From assembly GCA_023391875.1 (NCBI GenBank), contig JAEWAB010000002.1:62001-126000 (forward strand): a DNA stretch of 64,000 bases, read 5' to 3'. Numbering within the stretch: the stretch's first letter is position 1; each line of letters starts with the position of its first letter. The notes under the pieces were generated by a model that saw nothing but the letters and a program-made list of their open reading frames with translations, did no database searches and was not told the DNA's origin. Below, in pieces: positions 33,090 through 41,501 of the stretch. Position numbers and translations under genes: made by a program. The DNA is from Bacillota bacterium. GTDB lineage: Bacteria; Bacillota; Clostridia; Oscillospirales; Ruminococcaceae.

Positions 33090-33205
33090 TTTGCAACACC
33101 TTCCCCCACAGGGGCGTTTAACCCTTCAGCCTTAAGCCGTATATTTATAGGGAATAAATTCGAGAAAAGATTGAATACATGCCTATTCCGAAAGAAATTT
33201 TCGTT

Positions 33206-34837
33206 CTATTTCTTTTCAAAATCAGTATCATTCCCAATGTACGTGAGCACGGTACTCACCGCGGCAAGGTCCTTCGCCAGCGCGTTTGCTTCCTCGCGCG
33301 GCTGCTCGGGGATATCCCACCAAGGCTCCCGTTGTACTGTAATCTCCTGAAACGCGCGAAACCAAACAGCTTCGTAGTGGGATACCGCATCTTCGGCCAG
33401 CCGGATGCTATTTTCCAGGCCTATTTGTATCCCCGCCGTCAGACAATCTTCTGCCGCGTGCATCAGCTGCGGCAAAAGCCCGGCCACCATGTCACGAACC
33501 TCCTGCCGGTGCTTCGCGCGAGGCAGATTTTGCAGGTGAGCTGTTAAATCATCAAGCAGCGGCTGGGTGGTCTTAAAGTTGCCCAGTACCGCCTGTACCG
33601 ACGGCAAGGTTTGTGCGCCGTTACGGCTTTCCGCCCATTTGTCCAATGAAATAGCGGTGTTAACCGCCTGCCTTTGATGAAGACTGGGCCCGTATAGGCG
33701 CAGAAGGGTGCTTACATGCTTTAAGTAGCCGCGCGCCAAGGGCTCAAACCCTCCGGCTATATAAGAGGAAAGTACCATACAGAGCGTATCGTCGAGATAA
33801 GAAGCGGGGTCTTGCCCCTCCAGCAGCATGGCCTCAATCGGCGCGGCCATATCATTTACCGGTTGCACAAGTTTTTTAGTCAGCAGCTGCAGGGCTTGCT
33901 CCACCTGTATTTGAAATCTGCCGGTTTCCTCTTTAAACAGCGCATCCAGCCGTTTGATGTTCTCAAGCGCCGATTTCATACCGTCTTCAAGCTCATTCGT
34001 GCGCAGTTGTTCCGCCGTAAGCCGCAGAGACAGATAATCATAAAGCGGCAAGGCCGCCTCGGCAAGCGCAGCAGCCAGCCTTTGCGCCGCCGTCTCGCCC
34101 GCGCGTTCCTGCATGTTCAGCAGAAGCCGGGAGAACGGCTCCACACCCCCCCGAGAGCTTAAACACAACAGCTCCGTGTTATCAAGCCCCAGGGTCTGCT
34201 TGATGTTCTCCTGCAGGTATTGTCTGGCGCGGGTAAGCTCAGCAGGCGTCAGCTTATCGCATTTTGTCATTACCGTACTTACCGGTATCTCCCTAAGCCG
34301 CAGCTGCGCCAGAAAGTCGGCGACACTCTCCTTCACCACCGGCTCGTCGGCGGTAAAGACAAGGATGCAGGCATGCGCGCGTTTAAGGTAGCTGTGAAGC
34401 ACCTTGTCGTGTGACGTTATGCCCGAATCGATTCCCGGCATATCCACCAGGCAGACATCCTGAATGCGCTCAAGCAGAGGGTGCCGGTACAAAACGCGCA
34501 GCAGCGTTACCCCGGTAAGGTCGGCCCCGCCGCGCAGTTCTCCAAGCCCCAGTCGCTGCTCGCGCCCGTCGCGAAGCGCAATAACGATATTATCGCCATA
34601 GACGATTTCAGTCGGCACAGCGGTTTTTGCCGTTATCCCGGTGGGGAGCAGCGGGGCCTCAAGCAAGGCATTGAGCAAAGCGCTCTTGCCGGCATTAAAG
34701 ATGCCGATAACGGGGATGATTAGTTGAAACGAGTCGTATTCATTCAGGCTGCGTTCAAGAGGAGCACTGTCAAAGCCATATTGCCGTAAAATCCCGGGCA
34801 TTATCGCCGCCTGCTGCCGAACCTGCTGCAGTTGCAT
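33206..34837 (-). CDS. Dynamin-like GTPase, smaller paralogue
   Basis: A 543-residue protein with G1 GIFNAGKSA (45-53), G3 DMPGIDSG and a standard G4 TKCD, followed by long helical stretches (LEDGMKSALENIKRLDALFKEE). AAGGAGGAGG stands 6 nt before the ATG. First gene of the GTPase unit, 116 bp ahead of the larger paralogue. The short N-terminus and compact stalk make it the likely partner subunit. A TTGACA-like hexamer on the minus strand (34922-34917) lies upstream, but its -10 match is weak. Confidence 0.82.
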   Translation of the reverse strand: MQLQQVRQQAAIMPGILRQYGFDSAPLERSLNEYDSFQLIIPVIGIFNAGKSALLNALLEAPLLPTGITAKTAVPTEIVYGDNIVIALRDGREQRLGLGELRGGADLTGVTLLRVLYRHPLLERIQDVCLVDMPGIDSGITSHDKVLHSYLKRAHACILVFTADEPVVKESVADFLAQLRLREIPVSTVMTKCDKLTPAELTRARQYLQENIKQTLGLDNTELLCLSSRGGVEPFSRLLLNMQERAGETAAQRLAAALAEAALPLYDYLSLRLTAEQLRTNELEDGMKSALENIKRLDALFKEETGRFQIQVEQALQLLTKKLVQPVNDMAAPIEAMLLEGQDPASYLDDTLCMVLSSYIAGGFEPLARGYLKHVSTLLRLYGPSLHQRQAVNTAISLDKWAESRNGAQTLPSVQAVLGNFKTTQPLLDDLTAHLQNLPRAKHRQEVRDMVAGLLPQLMHAAEDCLTAGIQIGLENSIRLAEDAVSHYEAVWFRAFQEITVQREPWWDIPEQPREEANALAKDLAAVSTVLTYIGNDTDFEKK

Positions 34838-34975
34838 CCCCGCCTCCTCCTTCAGCCCTGAATAGACTTAAATTCTTACTTTATGATAGCAAAATACAGC
34901 ATAAAAAACAATAAGTTGTCAAATATTAATACAAATAAAGGCACAAACGGGCAAGATTTTTATCACGGTTGCAAC

Positions 34976-35004
34976 TTGCGACTTTTTGATATTTTTGCTA
35001 TAAT
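34976..35004 (+). promoter_or_regulatory. Sigma-A-type promoter ahead of the chimeric pseudogene
   Basis: TTGCGA (34976-34981), a 17-bp spacer and TATAAT (34999-35004) with an extended TGC directly before the -10. It points to the truncated LuxR reading frame. The intact LuxR copy at 38666 shares only about 30 bp of upstream sequence with this copy and lacks this promoter. Confidence 0.65.
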
Positions 35005-35040
35005 TTACTGTAGATACTTGGAATTTATTGTATGATTTGC

Positions 35041-35444
35041 GATAACAGTGAAAGCGGGGTTTTATAACCCATGGACAATGAACTTGACAAAACGATCCAT
35101 TACTATTCGCAACATATTACAGCAAAGCTTGAGGAGATGCTCCGGGCCAAAACCACAGTGGTAGAGGCCCCGCTTGGTTATGGTAAAACCACGGCGGTGC
35201 GTGATTATCTTGATAACAACCTGCCCGACGGCGCACCCATTTATTGGTTTACCGCGTTCGATGAGGAGCCGCATTCCTCTAAAAAGGCTTTCTGCGACAC
35301 TGGCTTTGACGGTTGGGTCCGCCCTGACCATGGCCGCATGATCTGAGGTGAACAGGCCGGACTCGGCTATGCTCTCACGACCGGGCTCTGGGGGCCGGGT
35401 ACCTTCTGGGTCTCTGGGAGGTTATCGAAAAGATGAGCCGGTAG
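35041..35444 (+). pseudogene. Chimeric pseudogene: 5' end of MalT-type LuxR regulator joined to 3' end of a mannonate dehydratase gene
   Basis: Bases 35071-35280 match the start of the intact regulator at 38666 with about 15 differences in 210 bases, and the match also covers the 30 bp upstream including the leader GATAACAGTGAAAGCGGGG. From about 35301 the sequence instead encodes GFDGWVRPDHGRMI, then (after a TGA at 35344 and a one-base deletion near 35376) GLGYAL-DRALGAGYLLGLWEVIEKMSR. This matches the C-terminus of UxuA (compare the end of the gene at 43100) and ends at TAG 35442-35444. The uxuA part is clearly diverged from the local uxuA, so it comes from another copy. The frame from 35071 would give a 91-residue peptide ending at the TGA; function unlikely. 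Confidence 0.85.
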
Positions 35445-35496
35445 ACGCTGGTGCGAATTCACTATACCTCCCATGTCAAAGGCGGACGTAGCGTTT

Positions 35497-35505
35497 TGGT
35501 ATAAT
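35497..35505 (+). promoter_or_regulatory. Extended -10 promoter element for the two-component operon
   Basis: TGG followed by TATAAT (35500-35505) forms an extended -10, 33 bp before the response regulator ATG. No convincing -35 hexamer is seen, as is common for extended -10 promoters. Confidence 0.5.
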
Positions 35506-35537
35506 TAGTTCAAATAATTTATACGGGTAGTGGTGAT

Positions 35538-36266
35538 ATGTCAGTTAAAATTGCAATATGCGACGATACGGCGGAGGATATCGCACAACTGGTGAATGCA
35601 CTTTCTGCCTATGACCCTTTATTTGAAATCACCTCCTTTACCAGTGGGAAAACACTGGTGGACGAATTTATGGATGAAAGTTTCGCAACCGACATCCTGT
35701 TTCTGGATATCTACATGCCGGAAATCGACGGTATCAAAACGGCGCAAGAAATACGCAAAAAAAGACAGGACCTTAAAATCATATTTCTTTCCTCCAGTAA
35801 CGATCATTATCCACAGGCTTATGAGGTATTCGCCTTCAACTATATCGTAAAGCCCTTTCATCGGGAACGGTTGTACACCGTTTTGGACCGCGCTCTCACA
35901 GAAATTCGGAAGGAAAGGGAATATAAAATTCGTATCCAATATAGGGGGACAGTACACAACGTGGACTGCCGTAACATCCTGTATATCGAAAACCGGGATA
36001 AGATCCTTTTATTTCATCTTGCAGACGGAAGCGTATTGCAATGCCACGGAAAGCTGGAGGAGATGCTGAATGAGCTGCCGGAGCAGCTCTTCTTCCGCTG
36101 CCATCAGAGTTTTATTATAAACTTCTCTCATGTGACGGAAATGGGAAAGAATTATGCCCGCATGGGACCATCTATAATTGGCATTTCACGAAAATATGTT
36201 AAGAGCATAAAAGGTCAATATTACGCGTACCTGTTTTCTCAGATGAGTGGAGGGCAGCCGCTATGA
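35538..36266 (+). CDS. LytTR-family response regulator (AgrA-like)
   Basis: A 242-residue protein with a receiver domain (acidic pocket CDD at 8-10, phospho-acceptor Asp57 in LFLDIYMP, switch LSSSND, Lys in YIVKPF) and a C-terminal LytTR DNA-binding domain (about 135-235; VDCRNILYIENRDKILLFH, FFRCHQSFIIN, IGISRKY). LytTR regulators bind direct repeats upstream of target genes. It overlaps the histidine kinase gene by 4 bp (ATGA). Base composition of this pair is visibly more A+T-rich than the flanking genes. Target genes are unknown. Confidence 0.9.
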   Translation: MSVKIAICDDTAEDIAQLVNALSAYDPLFEITSFTSGKTLVDEFMDESFATDILFLDIYMPEIDGIKTAQEIRKKRQDLKIIFLSSSNDHYPQAYEVFAFNYIVKPFHRERLYTVLDRALTEIRKEREYKIRIQYRGTVHNVDCRNILYIENRDKILLFHLADGSVLQCHGKLEEMLNELPEQLFFRCHQSFIINFSHVTEMGKNYARMGPSIIGISRKYVKSIKGQYYAYLFSQMSGGQPL

Positions 36267-38221
36267 AAAGATCGGGATGTACCAAAATTCTGCTGATTCT
36301 AGGCATATTCTTTGCGCTCGTGGTTTCCCATCTTCCGGTGGTATATACGCTTCTTTATCACACCTTAACGAATGCTCCCATATCGGAGAACGGAACCTTT
36401 CACCTTTCTAATGTGCCCGACAGCGAGCGTATCGTTCTGGACGGTAAATGGGCGTTTTACTGGAACCGTCTCCTGATCACCGACCAGCGGCGCGAAGCTG
36501 GGCCGGATTTACTCATCCATGTGCCGGATTACTGGTCAAAATATAAGATTAATGGAGCCTATCTGCCGGCAGACGGATTTGCAAGCTACCGGCTTATGCT
36601 AAAGGGATTGTATCCTTCATATCCCGTCACAATCTTTCTTTCGGATTTCGGCAGCGCCTACCGGGTGTTTATTGACGGAACGCTTACCGCAGAAAGCGGC
36701 ATTGTATCGAAAAACCCCGCTGAGGTTATTACAACCACCAAGGCGAGTCTTTATCCTGTGACGCTTGCCGCAAATCAGGTGCATGAGGTCGTAATTGAAG
36801 TTGCAACTACAAGGTTTTCAGGCCTGTACATCGCTCCCGTGCTGACGGGTTACGATAGCGCCGTACAGAGTGGCAACGCCCGAAATAACCTGCGCTTTCT
36901 CCTTTTCGGAACAGCACTGTCTTCCTTTATTGTTCTGATGGTGGGGTATGTTCTGTCTGTTCGTACATTCAGGCGTTCCTTCTGGCTACCGATCATCGGC
37001 TTGTCCGTTTTACTGCGGATTATGCTGACTACTGAATTTTATAGCTTCTGGCAAAATACAGTGTTTTTTCACCTTTCTTACGAAGCTGTCAATCCGCTGG
37101 CGTACTTTCTCTCTTTTGTGTTTAAGTACCTGCTCATTTTTCTGATTCAGGAGCTTCTGGGAATTATGTTTTCGCAAAAGGAAAAGCTGGGGCTTTTGCT
37201 GTACTATACGGTGCTGTATCTTCTCTACCTCATCATCCCTTACGACTTCTACAATCGGTATCTGACAATTCTGCTTCCCGCATGCAGCTTCCTGATGGAG
37301 GTTTATGCTTTTTTCAAGATTTACCTCAACCGGCAGCAGCTGAAAAAGTACGGCCTTCTGGTCTACTGGGGCGCGGTTCTGGCGATTACCGGGCTGATTA
37401 TCGATTGTTACTACATCAACGGCAATATATATTTTAACTTGTCTCTGGTGCTATTGCCCCTATTTACCGGATACCTGATGATACTTGGCCTGATTTCGGC
37501 CATTCAGGCCGCAGATGTAGCCCGTGATTTTGCTGTTTCCTCCGCTCATCTGGCGTCGGCAAGAAAACAAATCGCCATGCAGGCAGAGTATTATGAAGCG
37601 CTGAGCGAGCAGATCGGCGAAATTCGTGCAATCGGCCATGACGTCCGTCATTTTGTAGGTGTGATCCGGCGGCTTTCTGAGGATGGGTGCTATGAAGAAC
37701 TGAACAAATTTTCAAGTGAATATGTTGCAAAAGCTGATCCTGCTCCTTTGCCGGTATTCTGTGAAAACGTGATCGCAAACTCCATCCTCGGGTATTATTC
37801 TCTGCGGTTGAAAGAGCACGGTATCCTTTTTCACTGCACCTGCGAAATTCCGAAGCAGTTTGCCGTCAGTGACAGTGATCTCTGCGTCGTGCTGGGCAAC
37901 GCGCTGGAAAACGCGCTGGAAGCCTGCGAAAAGCTAAAGGCCTTGGATGCACGCTGCGTCTCTGTAAAGGCAAGGATAGTAAACGGCCAGCTTCTGATTA
38001 AAATTACAAATACCTATAATGGCACTGTAAATGAGGCGGATGGCCAGTATCTCACCACGAAGGAAAAGCCATACCACGGTATAGGCTTAAAGAACATTAA
38101 GAAGGTGGTGGATACCTACGGCGGCTATGTTAAAACGGAGCACAACGAAACAGGGTTTACCCTGATGGTCGCTTTCCCCGAAGCCCGTGCTGATGCTTCT
38201 CTGACATCGTCTCTCAAGTAA
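36263..38221 (+). CDS. 7TM sensor histidine kinase, GHKL/AgrC type
   Basis: The 652-residue protein has an N-terminal helix, an extracellular jelly-roll-like domain (about 40-190; FHLSNVPDSERIVLDGKWAFY, VTIFLSDFGSAYRVFIDG) as in 7TMR-DISM sensors, about seven membrane helices (about 205-415), a coiled segment, a phospho-acceptor region IGHDVRHFVG (His459, with His463 nearby) and a GHKL ATPase domain with N-box LGNALENALEACE and G-box HGIGLKNI. The jelly-roll type often binds carbohydrate, which fits a neighbourhood of sugar-acid genes, but the ligand is unknown. Start overlaps the regulator stop. A terminator follows at 38242. Confidence 0.88.
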   Translation: MKRSGCTKILLILGIFFALVVSHLPVVYTLLYHTLTNAPISENGTFHLSNVPDSERIVLDGKWAFYWNRLLITDQRREAGPDLLIHVPDYWSKYKINGAYLPADGFASYRLMLKGLYPSYPVTIFLSDFGSAYRVFIDGTLTAESGIVSKNPAEVITTTKASLYPVTLAANQVHEVVIEVATTRFSGLYIAPVLTGYDSAVQSGNARNNLRFLLFGTALSSFIVLMVGYVLSVRTFRRSFWLPIIGLSVLLRIMLTTEFYSFWQNTVFFHLSYEAVNPLAYFLSFVFKYLLIFLIQELLGIMFSQKEKLGLLLYYTVLYLLYLIIPYDFYNRYLTILLPACSFLMEVYAFFKIYLNRQQLKKYGLLVYWGAVLAITGLIIDCYYINGNIYFNLSLVLLPLFTGYLMILGLISAIQAADVARDFAVSSAHLASARKQIAMQAEYYEALSEQIGEIRAIGHDVRHFVGVIRRLSEDGCYEELNKFSSEYVAKADPAPLPVFCENVIANSILGYYSLRLKEHGILFHCTCEIPKQFAVSDSDLCVVLGNALENALEACEKLKALDARCVSVKARIVNGQLLIKITNTYNGTVNEADGQYLTTKEKPYHGIGLKNIKKVVDTYGGYVKTEHNETGFTLMVAFPEARADASLTSSLK

Positions 38222-38241
38222 ATTGAAAAATCTTTTCTTAC

Positions 38242-38268
38242 CCTGCCGAACCTCCGGCAGGTATTTTT
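38242..38268 (+). terminator. Rho-independent terminator of the two-component operon
   Basis: A 7-bp stem (CCTGCCG 38242-38248 with CGGCAGG 38255-38261), 6-nt loop and the T-rich tail TATTTTTAT, 20 bp after the kinase stop codon. Confidence 0.8.
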
Positions 38269-38636
38269 ATGCTAATTTCGGCATTTAAAGTGCCAATTTC
38301 GCCATCCTGCGTTTGGACGAAGATATAAATATATAATTAAATTCGGCGGTAATGACGTTTCTTGACGAATATATCCTGAAACAGGGCAAACCTCAATATT
38401 CGTAGAATAATGCGGCAGGCGCATCATCCGATATTCCTTAAAAAAGAAAATGTCGGAACGATATCAAGGATATAAATCTAAATCATAAGCGAAATTGACG
38501 CCGCTGCACGCGCTCCGAACGAAGGGGAGGTCTGGCTGGAAGACGGCGGAAAGAAATTGCGATTCGTCCAGCGGGAGCCACATATCTGTTCGTCCCGCCT
38601 GTAATTTAAATCTGTTTACTATCCTCTTCGCGTCCG
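38269..38636. other. Gene-free A+T-rich stretch with possible coding remnant
   Basis: No start-to-stop frame of useful length is present. Near 38483-38601 an open stretch without a start codon reads ISEIDAAARAPNEGEVWLED and on to a TAA, which looks like a decayed gene end but is not recognised. The stretch is followed, from 38637, by the LuxR leader that is also found at 35041. I see no RNA gene here. Confidence 0.4.
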
Positions 38637-38665
38637 ATAACAGTGAAAGCGGGGCTATCTAACCC

Positions 38666-41155
38666 ATGAGCAATGAGCTTGACAAAACGATCCATTACTA
38701 TTCGCAACATATTACGGCGAAGCTTCAGGAGATGCTCCGGGCCAAAACCACGGTGGTAGAGGCCCCGCTTGGCTATGGTAAAACCACGGCGGTACGGGAT
38801 TATCTTGATAACAACCTGCCCGACGGCGTACCCCTTTATTGGTTTACCGCGTTCGATGAGGAGCCACACTCCTCCTGGCGAAGGCTTTGCGGCCAGATTG
38901 AACAGATTGACCCCCAAACGGGAGCAACCCTGTTAAGCTTGGGATTCCCCACAAGGTTTACGGTGGGGGAGGTGGCCGAGCATCTCAGGCAACTACGCTG
39001 CCCCAGCTCCGCTGTGCTGGTGATAGACAATCTTCAGCTACTGCAGCGGGAACTGCCGGACGATGTGCTGCTGGCTTTGCTGTACCACGGGGGAAAGGAA
39101 CTTCACCTGATCGTTATTACGCAGATACTTGAAAAGAACGCGCTCGCCGCCTTCGGCGGCACCGGTATGCACACCATCACCGAGCACGATTTAAGCCTGA
39201 CCGCGAAGGATATCCAAAGCTATTACAGCCGCTCGGGCGTAGAAATTTCAGAGCAGCAGGCGGAGGATATCGAGCGTTATACCGAGGGTTGGATTATCGC
39301 TGTTTACCTGCAGCTGCTATCTTATATCGAGATGGGCGTTTTCACCACGCCTGTGGGGATTAAGACGCTTATACAGCAGTTGGTATGGGATAAGCTCAAC
39401 GCCAAAGAGCAGCGGTTTTTGCTGAGTATATCCCTCTTTGAAAACGTGACCAAGCCTCATGCCTGCTACCTGCTGGGTGTTGATACACTGCCCGAATATA
39501 TAGAGCTTTTAACAATAAAGGTGCCGCTTATACGGTTTATGGCGGAGAAGGGCTGTTATCACATACACAGTATCCTTTCTGACTTGCTGCGTGAGCGGTT
39601 TTACGATACCGAAAAGAGCTTCCAGCACGAATGCATTGCGCGTTCGGCGGATTGGTATTGCAAAAGCGGACAGGCGAAGGAAGCGCTCTTCTGCCTGTGG
39701 CGCCTGCGCGATTACGGGCAGATTTTATCGCTGAACCTGGATAGCTTGGATATCACAAAGATCTGCAATACAACAATGGAGGATTTCGCCTTGGAGCTGG
39801 CGACAAAGGCCTCGTACGACGTCAAAGCCAAACACATTATCGCCATGCTGCGTATTGCGATCACATTGTATGGGGAAGGCCACCACGACGAATACGACAG
39901 GCTGATGAAGGAACTGAGCATCATCATTGAAGCGATTCCGGAGCCCGAGAAAAGGCGGCGGATGCTTGGCGAGTGGACACTGGTAAGCTCCTTTGCCGAC
40001 TTCCCCTACATAGACCGCATGGGGGAGAAATACATGGCGGCGGCAGAGCTGCTCGGCGGCCATTCACAGGCGATTTTACCCACCGACCCCTATATGTTCG
40101 GCTGCCCGTCCATCTGGTATCTGTTCCACGTTGAGCCGGGCGCCGCGGATAAAACGGCGGATGTTCTTGAAAAGGCTCTGTGCGTTTATACCGCCGTCAC
40201 CGGCGGTAACGGCAGCGGCGCGGATGTATTGTATCGCGGCGAGCTGCACTGTATGCGCGGCCAGTTTATAGAAGCGGAGGTATGTGCCTACAAGGCTGCT
40301 TATATCGCAGCAAGCAAGAACCAACTATCCATCCGCTTTGGGGCGGCACTCTTGCTTGGGCGGATTGCGATTTCGCGTTGCGATAACGCGGGGCTGGATG
40401 CTGCCATCGATTACCTCAACCAAGCAGCGACTGGTGAGTATAGCCATCAGAATTACTCCTTCAACCACTACGGTGTTGATGTAGTGCGCGGTATGCTTTT
40501 AAGTATGCTGGAAGAGCCTTCGCTGTGTGCCCAGTGGATACGTGAAGGGCAACTTAATAAAGGCATGATGGAACCGGGGCGTTTAATGATCTCACACATC
40601 TTTATTACCGCTGTTCTGGCGCGCAAGGAATACGCCAAGGCCTTGAACATTATGGCGGTTGGGATGCATGAGTGTAACCGGCTGCATAACATGGTTGCGA
40701 AAATTTATATATACATCGGCCAAGCCTTAAGCTACCTTGCACTGGGCGATGTGGATTCGGCGGTGGAGAGCCTTCGCCTCGGCCTTGATATCAGCGTGCC
40801 GGACGGCATATTGGTAATCTATGTGCGCTTTTTTGAGCGAATGGAGGCTATTCTGGATCATCCCGGGTTGGCAGATTACCGCGATGCCCTGCAAAAGATC
40901 AAACATCTGGATGCGCGTTTTATCCCGCAGGAAAACCCATTGTTCAGTGATCTTCTGAATCTTGGTGAGCCGCAGGAGCAGGGCCTTACCGAGCGCGAGT
41001 ACGAGGTGGCGCTGCTGGCTGCCAAGGGGAACAGAAACAAAGAGATTGCGAGGATATTAAATGTCTCCGAAAACACGGTTAAAACGCATCTTAAATCCGT
41101 GTTCTCCAAACTGTCGGTAGACAGGCGTTCCAAACTGATTAAAAGGCTGACATAG
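38666..41155 (+). CDS. MalT-type large ATP-binding LuxR regulator (LAL)
   Basis: The 829-residue protein has a STAND-type ATPase at the N-terminus (Walker A APLGYGKTT, 33-41; Walker B VLVIDNLQ), a long helical TPR-like middle region, and a LuxR helix-turn-helix at the C-terminus (LTEREYEVALLAAKGNRNKEIARILNVSENTVKTHLKSVFSKL). Such regulators activate transcription on binding ATP and an inducer, for example maltotriose in MalT. Its stop lies 5 bp before the second MITE copy and about 350 bp upstream of the uxuB-uxuA operon, so control of sugar-acid catabolism is a fair inference. Its 5' end is duplicated at 35041. Confidence 0.88.
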   Translation: MSNELDKTIHYYSQHITAKLQEMLRAKTTVVEAPLGYGKTTAVRDYLDNNLPDGVPLYWFTAFDEEPHSSWRRLCGQIEQIDPQTGATLLSLGFPTRFTVGEVAEHLRQLRCPSSAVLVIDNLQLLQRELPDDVLLALLYHGGKELHLIVITQILEKNALAAFGGTGMHTITEHDLSLTAKDIQSYYSRSGVEISEQQAEDIERYTEGWIIAVYLQLLSYIEMGVFTTPVGIKTLIQQLVWDKLNAKEQRFLLSISLFENVTKPHACYLLGVDTLPEYIELLTIKVPLIRFMAEKGCYHIHSILSDLLRERFYDTEKSFQHECIARSADWYCKSGQAKEALFCLWRLRDYGQILSLNLDSLDITKICNTTMEDFALELATKASYDVKAKHIIAMLRIAITLYGEGHHDEYDRLMKELSIIIEAIPEPEKRRRMLGEWTLVSSFADFPYIDRMGEKYMAAAELLGGHSQAILPTDPYMFGCPSIWYLFHVEPGAADKTADVLEKALCVYTAVTGGNGSGADVLYRGELHCMRGQFIEAEVCAYKAAYIAASKNQLSIRFGAALLLGRIAISRCDNAGLDAAIDYLNQAATGEYSHQNYSFNHYGVDVVRGMLLSMLEEPSLCAQWIREGQLNKGMMEPGRLMISHIFITAVLARKEYAKALNIMAVGMHECNRLHNMVAKIYIYIGQALSYLALGDVDSAVESLRLGLDISVPDGILVIYVRFFERMEAILDHPGLADYRDALQKIKHLDARFIPQENPLFSDLLNLGEPQEQGLTEREYEVALLAAKGNRNKEIARILNVSENTVKTHLKSVFSKLSVDRRSKLIKRLT

Positions 41156-41160
41156 TGCTT

Positions 41161-41266
41161 AATACTAATTCCAATAAGAAATATTACGTAAAAATTCTTC
41201 ACAAAAGGCATAAATTTAACCTTTTGCTCGAATTTTTTCTATATTTCTAATTGAAATAAGTATAAC
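41161..41266. mobile_element. MITE-like palindromic element, copy 2
   Basis: 106 bp, three substitutions relative to the copy at 14301-14406, same orientation. It starts 5 bp after the LuxR gene stop and ends 10 bp before a Rho-independent terminator. Palindromic arms as described for copy 1. The near identity of copies 27 kb apart in unrelated contexts implies recent movement or copying. Confidence 0.75.
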
Positions 41267-41276
41267 ATCAGATATT

Positions 41277-41302
41277 AAAAAACCTGCCGCGGCAGGTTTT
41301 TT
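41277..41302. terminator. Rho-independent terminator after the LuxR gene
   Basis: A perfect palindrome: six A, CCTGCCGCGGCAGG, six T. It can work on both strands. It separates the LuxR gene from the uxuB operon; the stem resembles the terminator at 38242. Confidence 0.85.
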
Positions 41303-41382
41303 GCTTTTAAACTCCTTTTAAAATAACTGCCGCCCCGCCTTTATATTTAAACACGAATGTTTGTGTTTATTATGGCAGTATC

Positions 41383-41411
41383 TTTATTGTTGCGGTGATA
41401 TTGTGTATAAT
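41383..41411 (+). promoter_or_regulatory. Candidate promoter of the uxuB-uxuA operon
   Basis: TATAAT at 41406-41411 with a weak TTTATT at 41383-41388 (17-bp spacer). The 41303-41501 stretch has no gene; the 90 bp between -10 and the GTG start leave room for a regulator site, but no clear operator was identified. Confidence 0.4.
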
Positions 41412-41501
41412 CTCATTTAGAAAAACTCTTCATCGACAGCGTACTGTTTGTAATAATGATATCCGTTTTCCGCCGGAGCATTTGAAAGGGGTTAGGCTAT
41501 A

